In this document: piece after piece, positions 52,077 to 61,075 of the stretch
Layout of the letters: every line of letters begins with the position of its first letter
Numbering within the stretch: position 1 is the first letter of the stretch
Assembly (NCBI GenBank): GCA_965221835.1
Contig: OZ244916.1
Coordinates: 620,001-684,000, forward strand
DNA: 64,000 nt
Direction of reading: 5' to 3'
Origin: Persebacter sp965221835
GTDB taxonomy: Bacteria; Pseudomonadota; Gammaproteobacteria; Tethybacterales; Persebacteraceae
Program-made: the position numbers and the translations under genes
The notes under the pieces: model-generated
Seen by the model: only the letters and a program-made list of their open reading frames with translations
Told to the model about the DNA's origin: nothing
The model's database searches: none

Positions 52077-53843
52077 ATGCGGCGGCGCATTAAAACATTG
52101 GCGCCTGCGGTCGCGGGAAAAGTCGCCGCCGGCGAAGTCATTGAACGACCGGCATCGGCGTTAAAAGAACTCATGGAAAACGCGTTGGATGCGCGCGCCG
52201 AAAATATTCGCATCCGCATTCGCGATGGCGGAGCGGCGTTGCTGGAAGTGCAAGATGACGGCGAAGGAATCGTTTCCGAAGATTTGCCTTACGCATTGAT
52301 GCGACACGCAACAAGCAAAATCGCAAGCGAAGAAGATTTTTGCAAAGTGTCAACTTTCGGATTTCGCGGCGAAGCGTTGGCATCTTTGGCGGCGGTGTCG
52401 GAGTTTTCGCTCGCAAGTCGCACGGCAAATTCACCGCACGGTGCAATCTTTTCGCCGGGCATGAACGCGCCGCGCCCGCATCCGATGGCGTCCGGCACGA
52501 TTGTATCGGCGCGCGCGTTATTCGCCGATTTTCCGGGACGGCGACGTTTTTTGCGTTCGCCTGCAACCGAAACCGCACACTGCGCAAACGCTGCGACAAT
52601 CGCCGCATTGTGCGCCCCGCAAACCGCATTCAATTTTAATGTCAACGGGCGCGACCGTTTAACTTTGCCGTCCAAACAAACGCCGCAAGAACGTCTCACC
52701 GAATTGTTTCCGAAATTGCAAGACAATGTTCGCGAAGTCGCCGAAAATGCAGGCGCGCTATCTTTAAGCGGCGCGATATTCGCCCCCCGACTCGGCGCGA
52801 CCGCCCGCAGCATCGGGCAGTTTTTTTATGTCAACGACCGATTCGTTCGCGACCGTCTTTTGCGGCGCGCGGTATCAGATGCGTTGCGCGGTATGGCGCA
52901 TGACGGCGAACCGGGTTATGCGCTTTTTTTGCGTCTTCCGCCCGCGGCGGTGGATGTAAATATGCATCCGGCAAAACTGGAAGTGCGATTTATGGAACCG
53001 CGCGCGATTTTTGAATTCGTCCGCCGCGGCGCGGCAAAAGCGATGTCCGCACCGCTGGGAGAACCGCTCAATGCGGAAACATTGCCCGCGTCTTTGCCGC
53101 CCGCCGCCGATTCCAAATCGCCCGCATCGCCGTCAAATCCCGCCCCCGCCTTGCATTCGCCGCCGTCTTCTGCTTCCGCCGCCGCCGAAACATGGCGGCA
53201 GATGTTCGGCGATATGTACGCCCCGCCGTCTTCATCCGAATCGTCTTCGTCTCTTTTCGGCGATGCACCGCTCGGACGCGCTATCGGACAATTGCACGAC
53301 ATTTACATCATTGCCGAAAACAAAAACGGACTCGTCGTATTGGATATGCACGCCGCACACGAACGAATTTTGTACGAAGAATTAAAAACCGCATGCGACA
53401 ATGCGCGCCCGCCGATGCAACGTCTTCTCGCGCCCGTTGCGGTGGCGTTGTCGCCGTTGCAAGCGGCGGCGCTCGCCGAACACGGCGACAAACTGCCGGG
53501 AATCACCGCGGTGTTGCGGGACGATTACACCGCCGAAGTGCGCGAAGTAGCATCCGTCATCGCGCGCACATGCGACCCGGCGAGTTTGCTGGCGGAAATA
53601 TTGGACGCCGTCGCCGAAGCCGCAACAGGCGACCGGGCGCAAGTGTTGCGCGATGCCGCATTGTCGTCGGTCGCATGTCATGCGGCGGTGCGGGCGAATC
53701 GCCGTTTGTCGCTGGACGAAATGAATGCGCTATTGCGGCGAATGGAAGAAACGGAACGGTCAGGCACATGCAATCACGGTCGTCCGTGCTGGCAAAATAT
53801 CGGGCGCAACTATTTTGACCGGATTTTCCGGCGCGGACGATGA
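52077..53843 (+). CDS. mutL: DNA mismatch repair protein MutL
   Basis: A 588-residue GHKL ATPase. The N-terminal motifs are KELMENALDA, DDGEGI and GFRGEALASL; a Pro/Ser-rich linker spans about 345-395; the C-terminal dimer domain includes LDMHAAHERILYE and CNHGRPCW. No DQHA-x2-E-x4-E endonuclease motif in full form is evident (HAAHERILYE), so this resembles the non-endonuclease MutL of methyl-directed repair. It overlaps miaA by 4 bp. Confidence 0.95.
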   Translation: MRRRIKTLAPAVAGKVAAGEVIERPASALKELMENALDARAENIRIRIRDGGAALLEVQDDGEGIVSEDLPYALMRHATSKIASEEDFCKVSTFGFRGEALASLAAVSEFSLASRTANSPHGAIFSPGMNAPRPHPMASGTIVSARALFADFPGRRRFLRSPATETAHCANAATIAALCAPQTAFNFNVNGRDRLTLPSKQTPQERLTELFPKLQDNVREVAENAGALSLSGAIFAPRLGATARSIGQFFYVNDRFVRDRLLRRAVSDALRGMAHDGEPGYALFLRLPPAAVDVNMHPAKLEVRFMEPRAIFEFVRRGAAKAMSAPLGEPLNAETLPASLPPAADSKSPASPSNPAPALHSPPSSASAAAETWRQMFGDMYAPPSSSESSSSLFGDAPLGRAIGQLHDIYIIAENKNGLVVLDMHAAHERILYEELKTACDNARPPMQRLLAPVAVALSPLQAAALAEHGDKLPGITAVLRDDYTAEVREVASVIARTCDPASLLAEILDAVAEAATGDRAQVLRDAALSSVACHAAVRANRRLSLDEMNALLRRMEETERSGTCNHGRPCWQNIGRNYFDRIFRRGR

Positions 53844-54766
53844 TTCGCGCGCTGGCGCTCGCCGGTCCGACAGCATGCGGCAAAAGCGCGTTCGCGCCGA
53901 CTCTCGCCGCCGCATTCGGCGGAGAAATTATCAGCGTCGATTCGGGCGCGGTCTATCGCGAAATGGATATCGGCACCGCAAAACCGCCCGCCGAATTGCG
54001 CGCGCGTCTGCCGCATCATTTGGTGGATGTGTGCGCGCCGGACGAACCGTTTAATGTCGGAATGTTTTGTCGTCTCGCAACGGCGGCGGCGAAAGAAGTT
54101 TGCGCGCGCGGTGATGTACCGATTTTTGTCGGCGGCGCGATGATGTATTTTAATGCGCTCGTTCGCGGACTGCACGATTTTCCCGAAATAACCGCCGAAA
54201 TCCGCGACACCGTGCGCGAAATGATGCGACAAAACGGCGCGCCCGCAATGCATCAAAAATTGGCGGCGTTAGATTCGCGGGCGGCAGAAAAAATTCTCAT
54301 CACCGATTCGCAGCGAATCGCGCGCGCGATGGAAATCGCAATGCAAACGCGCCGTTCGCCATCCGATTTTATCGCAGGCGCAACACCGCCGCCGCAACTA
54401 AATTTAACTTTCGTTTTTTTGTCGCCCGCAAATCGCACACCGTTGCGCGATTCTATCGCCGCACGACTCGCGCAAATGTGGACGAACGGACTCGTCGACG
54501 AAACCGAACAGGTAATGCGCAAATACAAACTACCGCCGCAATCGCCGCCGTTGCGAATGGCGGGCTATCGTCAAGCGGCGGCGTTTTTGCGCGGCGAAAC
54601 AAGCGAAAGCGAAATGCGCGAACACGCCCTTTTCGCCACCCGCCAACTCGCCAAGCGACAAATGACATGGATTCGCAACTGGAAAACCCCCGCCACAATC
54701 ATCGACCCGTTCACACCAAACTCCGAAAAACAAATCCTCTCCGCATTTCACAAATTTTCAGATTAA
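53840..54766 (+). CDS. miaA: tRNA dimethylallyltransferase
   Basis: A 308-residue enzyme that puts dimethylallyl on A37 of UNN-reading tRNAs. The P-loop is GPTACGKS (residues 9-16), then SVDSGAVYREMDIGTAKP and GGAMMYFNALVRGL. It is the last gene of the nadE-tsaE-amidase-mutL-miaA run. hfq, its usual neighbour in gammaproteobacteria, is replaced by an unrelated secreted-protein gene. Confidence 0.95.
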   Translation: MIRALALAGPTACGKSAFAPTLAAAFGGEIISVDSGAVYREMDIGTAKPPAELRARLPHHLVDVCAPDEPFNVGMFCRLATAAAKEVCARGDVPIFVGGAMMYFNALVRGLHDFPEITAEIRDTVREMMRQNGAPAMHQKLAALDSRAAEKILITDSQRIARAMEIAMQTRRSPSDFIAGATPPPQLNLTFVFLSPANRTPLRDSIAARLAQMWTNGLVDETEQVMRKYKLPPQSPPLRMAGYRQAAAFLRGETSESEMREHALFATRQLAKRQMTWIRNWKTPATIIDPFTPNSEKQILSAFHKFSD

Positions 54767-54874
54767 TAAAAAATTTTAAATTAACGAAATTTTATTTATT
54801 TCGCCAAAGCGAACCGTTTTTATGATTTTGCAAAATCGGTTAAAATAGTGTTTTTACTTTTCGGAGAAATATCA

Positions 54875-55522
54875 ATGAAACTCAAAACTATTCTTTTCCC
54901 GCTTTTCGCCGCCGCACTGATGACGGTTGCGCCGTCTACATTCGCGCAAACCAAAGAAAAGAAAGCAATTGCTGCCCCGTTCGGTCTCAAATGGGGACAG
55001 TCCAAAGACGAAATTCGCGCGTTGGGCGTGAAGTTTGGTATCGTTAATATTTTCGGTTTCACATCTACTGATAAATGTACCGATGAAGGCGCGTACGAAT
55101 ATTGTATTACAAATTCGCTTCCCAAAAATATAGAGAATGTATATTTCTATCGCCTTACGATTAATCCGAAATACGGGCTGATAGAAGTGTATTATGAATC
55201 CGAGAGTTTCGTTAACGATTCGTATGGGACGCACGGAAAAGAAGCATATCAGCGGATAAAAGATTTCATATCCGCGAAGTACGGTGCGCCGATATCAGAA
55301 GAATATGAGGGAGGAACAGAACTTTCCTCTAATAAATATTTTTATGAATGCTTGGAAAATGAAAAATGCGGACAATGGCGTTCTGATTGGGAGGGAACTA
55401 ATGACGGATTCATTCAACTTCGGCTATATCCCGAAAGCGATGACGGAGGTTCATTATCATTATTTTATGTTTCGCCCGATTATTCCAAAGCGGAAAATGA
55501 ACACGCGGCGGACGCTTTTTAA
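54875..55522 (+). CDS. Secreted protein of unknown function, 215 residues
   Basis: It has a signal peptide (about residues 1-24, cleavage after TFA) and then one domain opening with APFGLKWGQSKDEIRALG, a pattern seen in small secreted proteins of many proteobacteria where the segment folds as a cystatin-like or lipoprotein domain. Three cysteines lie in the body. The start is at 54875 with GGAG nine bases upstream and a TAAAAT about 29 bp upstream, so it has a proper leader. It sits between miaA and mutM. Function unknown. Confidence 0.85.
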   Translation: MKLKTILFPLFAAALMTVAPSTFAQTKEKKAIAAPFGLKWGQSKDEIRALGVKFGIVNIFGFTSTDKCTDEGAYEYCITNSLPKNIENVYFYRLTINPKYGLIEVYYESESFVNDSYGTHGKEAYQRIKDFISAKYGAPISEEYEGGTELSSNKYFYECLENEKCGQWRSDWEGTNDGFIQLRLYPESDDGGSLSLFYVSPDYSKAENEHAADAF

Positions 55523-55553
55523 TTTCACTCTCCGCCATTCCGCATCCACATTT

Positions 55554-56360
55554 TCACTTTTGACAACGCGGGCAATAATAAGTAGCGCGGGAGTTTTGGG
55601 TGATTTTTTTGACGATTCCGCCGCAGGTGCATTTTGTGTTTTCGCGTCCGTATACTTTCCACTGCATTTGAAAATAACCCGGTGCGCCGTCCGTTTTTGC
55701 AAAATCGCGCATTGTGGAACCGCCCGCACGAATCGCCCGCCGCAATATATTTTTTATTGCCGCCGCCAGTTTTTTGGTGCGGACAGAAGACAATTCGCCC
55801 GCCGCAGTTTGCGGATTCACGCCCGCCAAATATAAAGATTCGGACGCGTAAATGTTGCCGATTCCGGCGACAACTTTGCCGTCCATCAGCGCGGTTTTAA
55901 TCGACATTTTTCGCCCGCGCAACTTTTCGCGCAATACCGAACCGGAAAAAGCCGCCGACAACGGTTCCGGTCCCAACTTTTGCAGCAAGGGATGCGAATC
56001 GGGCGAATCGCATAAAACAATGCATCCGAATCGCCGCGGATCTTTGTATATTAAAAATTCTTTTTCAATCTTAAATCCGACATGTTCGTGTCGCGCTTTT
56101 TCCGGCGGCGAATCGGAAAAATAAAAAACGCCGCTCATTCCCAAATGCGCGATTAATGCAATTTCGTTAAATTCAAAAACTAAATATTTTCCGCGCCGCC
56201 GTAAATTTAATATGCGCCGTCCACAAATCCGGCGGCGAAAACTCGCATCCAACGGCAAACGCAAACGCCGTTCGCGAATGACAATATCGGAAATGATTCG
56301 CCCGACAATGCGCGGCGATAAACCGCGGCGGACGGTTTCCACTTCGGGCAATTCGGGCAT
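55554..56360 (-). CDS. mutM: Formamidopyrimidine-DNA glycosylase
   Basis: A 268-residue 8-oxoguanine glycosylase: catalytic Pro-Glu start PELPEVETVRRGL, LIAHLGMSG core, GIGNIYASE helix-two-turn-helix, and C-terminal zinc finger ending YYCPRCQK. The first zinc pair reads K-C-T-C-G-G, a CxC rather than the usual CxxC, which may shorten the finger by one residue. The start is the ATG at 56360; further in-frame sequence upstream lies inside prmC. It follows prmC by 14 bp. Confidence 0.95.
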   Translation of the reverse strand: MPELPEVETVRRGLSPRIVGRIISDIVIRERRLRLPLDASFRRRICGRRILNLRRRGKYLVFEFNEIALIAHLGMSGVFYFSDSPPEKARHEHVGFKIEKEFLIYKDPRRFGCIVLCDSPDSHPLLQKLGPEPLSAAFSGSVLREKLRGRKMSIKTALMDGKVVAGIGNIYASESLYLAGVNPQTAAGELSSVRTKKLAAAIKNILRRAIRAGGSTMRDFAKTDGAPGYFQMQWKVYGRENTKCTCGGIVKKITQNSRATYYCPRCQK

Positions 56361-56374
56361 GCGATGCGCGTATT

Positions 56375-57238
56375 TTAACGCGGACGAACGGCGAAAGTCA
56401 TGCGCGGCAAACGCGCCATATCGCGGCGACAACAAATGCCGCAAAAACCGGCGGCGGCAAAAATCTTCCGCACTTCGTCTTCCTGATTCGCGCCGTGTTC
56501 CACAAACAACAATCCGCCGGGACGAAGTTTTTGCGGCGCACCAGCGATGATTTCTTTTAACGCGCGCAATCCGTCCGCACCGCCGCACAACGCGAGATGC
56601 GGTTCGTAATGCAAACTTGCCAACGCGGAATCGTCCGCCGCAATATACGGCGGATTTGCGACAATCAAATCAAACTCGTCGCCGATTCCGTTGAACCAAT
56701 CGCTGCGACAAAACCGCGCCGGGGATTGCAACATTTCGGCATTGCGCCGCGCCAACGAAAGCGCATCTTCGCTGCAATCCGCCAACAAAACGCTGCTTTG
56801 CGGACGCAATCGCGCGATGGACAAACCGATAACGCCGCATCCCGCACCGAGATCCAACGCCCGCGCGGCGCGTCCCGGCAAAATATGCGCAAGCGCGATT
56901 TCGGTCAACTCTTCGGTTTCGGGACGCGGCACTAACGCGGCGGATGTGGTGATGAAATCCATCCCCATAAATTCGCGTTTGCCGACAATATAGGCGGCGG
57001 GTTCGCCGTCCAAACGCCGCGCAATGTCGCGCAAAAACGCGCGGCACACTTCGCCGTCCACAATGTCGTTTTCGCGCGCGACAAGCGCGGCGTCGCCGAT
57101 TTGCAACCGGTGTTTTAGCAATGCGCGCGCATCCACATCGGCGGCGGCAACTCCGCCCGCCGACAAACGCCGCGCCCCGTCCCGCAAAAGCATTCCCGCC
57201 GTGCAATCCGCCCCGCCCGTTTTATTTTGTCCGGTCAT
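56375..57238 (-). CDS. prmC: Release factor glutamine methyltransferase
   Basis: A 287-residue SAM enzyme that methylates the GGQ glutamine of release factors. Motif I GAGCGVIG (131-138) and the catalytic NPPY (195-198) are intact, and the N-terminal helical region is complete. It normally follows prfA; here two lipoprotein genes on the other strand lie between. The TATAAT at 57247-57252 ends eight bases before the ATG. Confidence 0.95.
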   Translation of the reverse strand: MTGQNKTGGADCTAGMLLRDGARRLSAGGVAAADVDARALLKHRLQIGDAALVARENDIVDGEVCRAFLRDIARRLDGEPAAYIVGKREFMGMDFITTSAALVPRPETEELTEIALAHILPGRAARALDLGAGCGVIGLSIARLRPQSSVLLADCSEDALSLARRNAEMLQSPARFCRSDWFNGIGDEFDLIVANPPYIAADDSALASLHYEPHLALCGGADGLRALKEIIAGAPQKLRPGGLLFVEHGANQEDEVRKIFAAAGFCGICCRRDMARLPRMTFAVRPR

Positions 57239-57246
57239 TGTTTCAT

Positions 57247-57252
57247 ATTATA
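57247..57252 (-). promoter_or_regulatory. TATAAT -10 box of prmC
   Basis: Minus-strand TATAAT with eight bases to the prmC ATG; near-leaderless. Its presence shows prmC has acquired its own promoter after separation from prfA. Confidence 0.5.
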
Positions 57253-57373
57253 AGAAACAATCGGCAAAAATTTGGAATTTCCGCCGATTTTTTCGGGTAT
57301 AATATCATTTTCTACGGGCGGAAAATGGTTTCCGTCCGGGATTCCATCAACTCTCAAAAAGGAGAATAAAATA

Positions 57374-57694
57374 ATGAAAAAGAAAACTATGGCATTTATG
57401 CCGATTATCGCCGCCTTTGCTTTGGCGGGTTGTGCAACGCCGCATGTCGTTGAGGAAACGAAAACTTCGGACAAGGATTTGTCTTGCACATCTCTGCAGT
57501 CCGAAATTGACGAAGCCAAGCGATTTGAACAACAGGCGCGGGAAGAAAAAGGGTTTACCGGCACGAATGTCGCGGCGGGACTTCTCTTTTGGCCGGCAAT
57601 TATCGGCACCTATGCCAACGCCAACGAGGCGATAGAAGCGGCGCAGGAACGGCAAGAACATCTGTTGAAAATCTTCAACGAAAAGGATTGCTAA
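57374..57694 (+). CDS. Small lipoprotein, paralogue A
   Basis: A 106-residue lipoprotein with lipobox LAGC (Cys at about residue 20) followed by ATPHVVEETKTSDKDLSC, a helical middle (EIDEAKRFEQQAREEKG), a hydrophobic stretch AAGLLFWPAIIG and a C-terminal helix ending in Cys. The start has AAAGGAG eleven bases upstream and a TATAAT leader about 75 bp. Its stop overlaps the start of paralogue B. Function unknown. Confidence 0.85.
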   Translation: MKKKTMAFMPIIAAFALAGCATPHVVEETKTSDKDLSCTSLQSEIDEAKRFEQQAREEKGFTGTNVAAGLLFWPAIIGTYANANEAIEAAQERQEHLLKIFNEKDC

Positions 57695-58128
57695 TGTATA
57701 TCCGCAAAACCTTGATTCGTTTTGCGGGCGTTTCGGCGGCGGCGGCGGTTTTCATCGCCCTCGCCGGTTGCGCGACTCCGCATGTCGTAGACGAGATAAA
57801 AATATCCGACCGCGATTTAAATTGTGACGCGCTTGATTCCGAAATTCGGAAATCCCGGGAACATTGGAGAACCGCGGAAAATGAACGGGAATCAACAACC
57901 GCGTCTGTTGTTTTTAACGGCATACTTTTTCCGCCGATGTTTTTGTTTTTGCCCGCCTCTATCGCTCTGGATAGCGCGAGCAATTCCAACATTGAAGAGG
58001 CGAAAAACGCCGCAAACAAACGGGAAGCGCATCTTCGGGATTTGTATAATAAGAAAAAATGCAATGAAAAAAAGGCGCGCGATGCCGAACGCACTTGGCC
58101 GACAAAAAATTCGAAAGAAGGGGAATAA
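57694..58128 (+). CDS. Small lipoprotein, paralogue B
   Basis: A 144-residue lipoprotein with lipobox LAGC and the same head (ATPHVVDEIKISDRDLNC), a hydrophobic LFPPMFLFLPASIAL segment in the same place, and a longer basic C-terminal tail. It arose by tandem duplication of paralogue A and is translated via a TAATG overlap with it. The strong terminator at 58155 ends the pair. Function unknown. Confidence 0.85.
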   Translation: MYIRKTLIRFAGVSAAAAVFIALAGCATPHVVDEIKISDRDLNCDALDSEIRKSREHWRTAENERESTTASVVFNGILFPPMFLFLPASIALDSASNSNIEEAKNAANKREAHLRDLYNKKKCNEKKARDAERTWPTKNSKEGE

Positions 58129-58154
58129 TTTGCCTTTTCGGAGGCAACAAAAAC

Positions 58155-58185
58155 CGGCGGGGATTCCGTTTCCCCGCCGTTTTTT
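58155..58185 (+). terminator. Rho-independent terminator after the lipoprotein pair
   Basis: The same hairpin and flanks as at 46028-46058: CGGCGGGG(A) / (T)CCCCGCCG with a TTCCGT loop and six T. Confidence 0.88.
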
Positions 58186-58223
58186 GTTGCATTCGTCTCC
58201 CGATTCCATTTCCGCCCAATTTA

Positions 58224-58377
58224 TCATTCCCGCGAACGCGGGAATCTATTATGAGAGACAAATTCGCGCTTTCACCTCGTTTTTTGCGAAAAAATGCGGA
58301 AATTTCAAATTTAATTTTCGCATAAAATTCGCGGGAATTTCAAACTTAATCTCCCTTCCCGCTTTCGCAAGAATGAC
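58224..58377. repeat. Degenerate inverted copy of the 165-bp NIME/MITE-like element
   Basis: A perfect ATTCCC-GCGAACGC-GGGAAT palindrome (58226-58245) opens the unit. The interior (about 58300-58350) is the reverse complement of the TTACGCGAAAATTAAGTTT core of the other arrays. The far palindrome is decayed near 58356-58377. The rest of 58378-58553 is AT-rich with no gene. Confidence 0.65.
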
Positions 58378-58553
58378 GAATTTTTTTCGTTCGCAAACGC
58401 GCGAATCTCTGCGCAAACAGTGGAAATTTTTGTTTCGCGGAATTTTCTTGGTCTTTGCAAATAAAAAAATAACGAAAACGTTTTTCGGTTTTTTGGGAAA
58501 TTAAAAAAATTTCCGTTTTTGTCAAAAAACACGAAAATGCCGAAAAAAAATCG

Positions 58554-59642
58554 TCATTCCCCGCCGTCCGCATCGGCGAGGGCGTTTAGTACTTCGTCCA
58601 AATCGCCTTCTATTACGGCGGGGAGTTTGTACAGAGTTAAGCCGATTCGGTGGTCGGTGATTCTGCCTTGCGGAAAGTTATAAGTGCGAATTCGTTCGGA
58701 ACGGTCGCCGCCGCCGACAAGTGCGCGGCGTTCGCCCGCTTCTTTTTCGCGGCGTTCGCGGCGTTTTTGTTCTGCGACTCGCGCATGCAAAACCGCTAAC
58801 GCGCGTTCGCGATTTTTGTGTTGCGAACGGTCGTCCTGACATTCAACAACCGCACCGGTCGGCAAATGCGTAATTCGCACGGCGGAATCGGTCGTGTTGA
58901 CATGCTGTCCGCCCGCACCGGACGAACGAAAAGTTTCAATGCGCAAATCGGCGGGCGAAATATGCACATTGTCTTCGGGTGCGGATTCGGGCATTACCGC
59001 AACGGTCGCAACCGAAGTATGAATGCGTCCTTGCGATTCGGTATCGGGAACGCGTTGTACGCGATGCGCACCCGATTCGTATTTGAGTTTTCCGTAGACG
59101 CCGCCGCCGCCGATGCGGGCGATGATTTCTTTGTAGCCGCCAATTTCACCTGCGGCGGATGAAACAATTTCGGCGCGCCATTTTTGCGATTCGGCGTATC
59201 GCGAATACATGCGAAATAAATCGCCCGCAAAAAGACACGATTCCACGCCGCCGACCGCCGCGCGAATTTCCAAAAAACAACTGCGCGAATCGTTTTCCGA
59301 TTCCGGCGCAAAAAGACGGCGCAAAGTTTTCGTTAAAGTTTCGCATTGCGCGACAAGGGCGTCGCATTCTTCGCCGGCGATTGCGCCGAGTTCGGGATCG
59401 TTTTGCATTTCGCGCAACTCGCAAATTTTGGTTTGCGCGGCGCGCCATTGCCGATATTTGTCCGTTGCGGGCAGCAGTTTTCCATATTCTTCCGATAACG
59501 CCTGCCATTCTTCGCGCCCGGGTTGCGCCGCCATTTTATTTTCCAAAATCGTCCGCCGCGCATTTAACGCATCAAGTTTTTCTTGCACTTTCGGCGGCAA
59601 TATACGATTTCGCACATTTTGCAAAGAATCAGAATCTGTCAT
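58554..59642 (-). CDS. prfA: Peptide chain release factor 1
   Basis: A 362-residue RF1 with the catalytic GGQ in SSGAGGQHVNTTDSAVR and the DRSQHKNRERALAVL stretch typical of RF1. It ends translation at UAA and UAG. TACAAT ends six bases before the ATG, so the mRNA should be leaderless. hemA normally lies directly upstream, but a DNA methyltransferase gene intervenes. Confidence 0.96.
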   Translation of the reverse strand: MTDSDSLQNVRNRILPPKVQEKLDALNARRTILENKMAAQPGREEWQALSEEYGKLLPATDKYRQWRAAQTKICELREMQNDPELGAIAGEECDALVAQCETLTKTLRRLFAPESENDSRSCFLEIRAAVGGVESCLFAGDLFRMYSRYAESQKWRAEIVSSAAGEIGGYKEIIARIGGGGVYGKLKYESGAHRVQRVPDTESQGRIHTSVATVAVMPESAPEDNVHISPADLRIETFRSSGAGGQHVNTTDSAVRITHLPTGAVVECQDDRSQHKNRERALAVLHARVAEQKRRERREKEAGERRALVGGGDRSERIRTYNFPQGRITDHRIGLTLYKLPAVIEGDLDEVLNALADADGGE

Positions 59643-59648
59643 TAAGCA

Positions 59649-59654
59649 ATTGTA
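59649..59654 (-). promoter_or_regulatory. TACAAT -10 box of prfA (leaderless)
   Basis: Minus-strand TACAAT with exactly six bases to the prfA ATG and no Shine-Dalgarno. Confidence 0.55.
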
Positions 59655-59679
59655 TCAAAAATCCCACATCCGAAGTTGG

Positions 59680-59755
59680 TGTTTGATTCCCGCTTTCGCG
59701 GAAATGACGAGTACTTATTATTTCGCCCCCGCCGCCCGTCATTCCCGCATTAGAT
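59680..59755. repeat. Remnant ATTCCC repeats between prfA and the methyltransferase gene
   Basis: A GATTCCCGCTTTCGCGGAAAT palindrome (one mismatch) lies at about 59685-59705, and a half-site GTCATTCCCGC overlaps the 3' end of the methyltransferase gene. A repeat at this junction is consistent with insertion by recombination. Confidence 0.5.
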
Positions 59756-61075
59756 ATATCCGAGTTCGTGCAGCCGTTTGCGGGCGTTTTCCATTGTGCG
59801 CGTTGATTTAATGGTGTTGCACGAACCGCAAAGAAGTTGCAAATTTCCGTCCACATCCGGACCGCCTTTTGCGCGGGGAATAATATGATCTAAATGAAAA
59901 TAACGCGGTTCAAAATGGTGTTTGCAAAGATTGCAATTACCCCCCTGTCGTCCGTACAAAATTTGGCGAATATCCCGGCTGCGGATTTGTTTATAATCGG
60001 TGCGCATCGGGCAGTCGTTTTTAATGTTGCGGTGATGCACTTTCCGCTCGCCTTCGCCGAGTTTGCCTTTTTCGGTTTCCGATTTCAGCCGGGCTTTTAC
60101 CAAACTTGCCGCCTTTTCGGCAACATCAATTCCAATCCATTTTCGGTCCAATCTTTCGGCGGCGATGCAAGTTGTCGCGCAACCGCAAAACGGATCAATA
60201 ACCAAATCGCCTTCGTTGGAGGATGCAAGAACGATTCTTTCCAAAAGCGCGAGTGGTTTTTGCGTCGGGTATCCGGTGCGTTCGGGGGAATTCGGACCGA
60301 ATGTAATTTCCCACCAATCTTCCGGAACTTTTCCCGCCGAATGCCGTGCCGCCAATTTTTCGGGCGGATCCCCCTTCCATATTCCGGATCCTCCGCGATT
60401 TCTTTCGGGGATATTTTTCCGTTCGGGCATGCGGGAAAGTTTGTAAGGCACGCGAACGGAATCGGCGTTAAAAACATAATTCTCCGTTTTGCTATACCGG
60501 AAAATTAAGTCATGTTTTCGCGGAAAATCTTTTTTTGCGCTGCTTGTTGACGCATAACACCAGACAATTTCGTTGCGAAAATTGTTGTCGCCAAAAACAA
60601 TATCCATAAGAAGTTTCAGCGAATGCGACATCGTCGGGTCGCAATGCAAATAAATGCTGCCGGTCGGTTTCAGCAGTCGCCGCATTTCCATCAATCGCGC
60701 CGCCATAAACGATAAATACGCCATTTCCGCATTGCCAACGATTTCGCCCATCGTTTCCAAAAAGCGCACGATTTTTTTCGCCGTTGCGCCGTCTATCAGC
60801 GGATTCCCGTCCGCCGCCGCCGCAATCAATTCGTCAAACGCATACAACTCCGCGTACGGCAAATACGGATTTTTTTCGTCCGCCGCGCTGTCCCAACCCC
60901 AAATATCCTTAAATCCAAACTCGGCGGAACCGCCTTTTCCAATCGGAAAAACAAACTTTTTATTGAACGGCGGATCTAGATAAATTAAATCCACCGTTTC
61001 GGAATTCATCGCGCGCATCACCTCCAAATTGTCGCCAGTAAACAAAGTCCGATTTTCTATCTGTTTTTTACTCAT
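59750..61075 (-). CDS. DNA methyltransferase fused to HNH endonuclease
   Basis: A 441-residue fusion. The N-terminal part (about 1-325) is a beta-class N6-adenine/N4-cytosine methyltransferase: the catalytic DPPF is at residues 34-37, then DWWEITFGPNSPERTGYPTQ (target region) and the SAM site DPFCGCATT, in the order IV before I. The C-terminal part (about 345-441) is an HNH nuclease: CNLC, HLDHIIPRAKGG and CGSCNTIKS, with both zinc Cys pairs and the metal His. The start at 61075 has AAGGA upstream and a TATAAT about 35 bp before. It lies between hemA and prfA, which are normally adjacent. A one-protein methylase-nuclease or a homing-type cassette is possible. Confidence 0.88.
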   Translation of the reverse strand: MSKKQIENRTLFTGDNLEVMRAMNSETVDLIYLDPPFNKKFVFPIGKGGSAEFGFKDIWGWDSAADEKNPYLPYAELYAFDELIAAAADGNPLIDGATAKKIVRFLETMGEIVGNAEMAYLSFMAARLMEMRRLLKPTGSIYLHCDPTMSHSLKLLMDIVFGDNNFRNEIVWCYASTSSAKKDFPRKHDLIFRYSKTENYVFNADSVRVPYKLSRMPERKNIPERNRGGSGIWKGDPPEKLAARHSAGKVPEDWWEITFGPNSPERTGYPTQKPLALLERIVLASSNEGDLVIDPFCGCATTCIAAERLDRKWIGIDVAEKAASLVKARLKSETEKGKLGEGERKVHHRNIKNDCPMRTDYKQIRSRDIRQILYGRQGGNCNLCKHHFEPRYFHLDHIIPRAKGGPDVDGNLQLLCGSCNTIKSTRTMENARKRLHELGYI

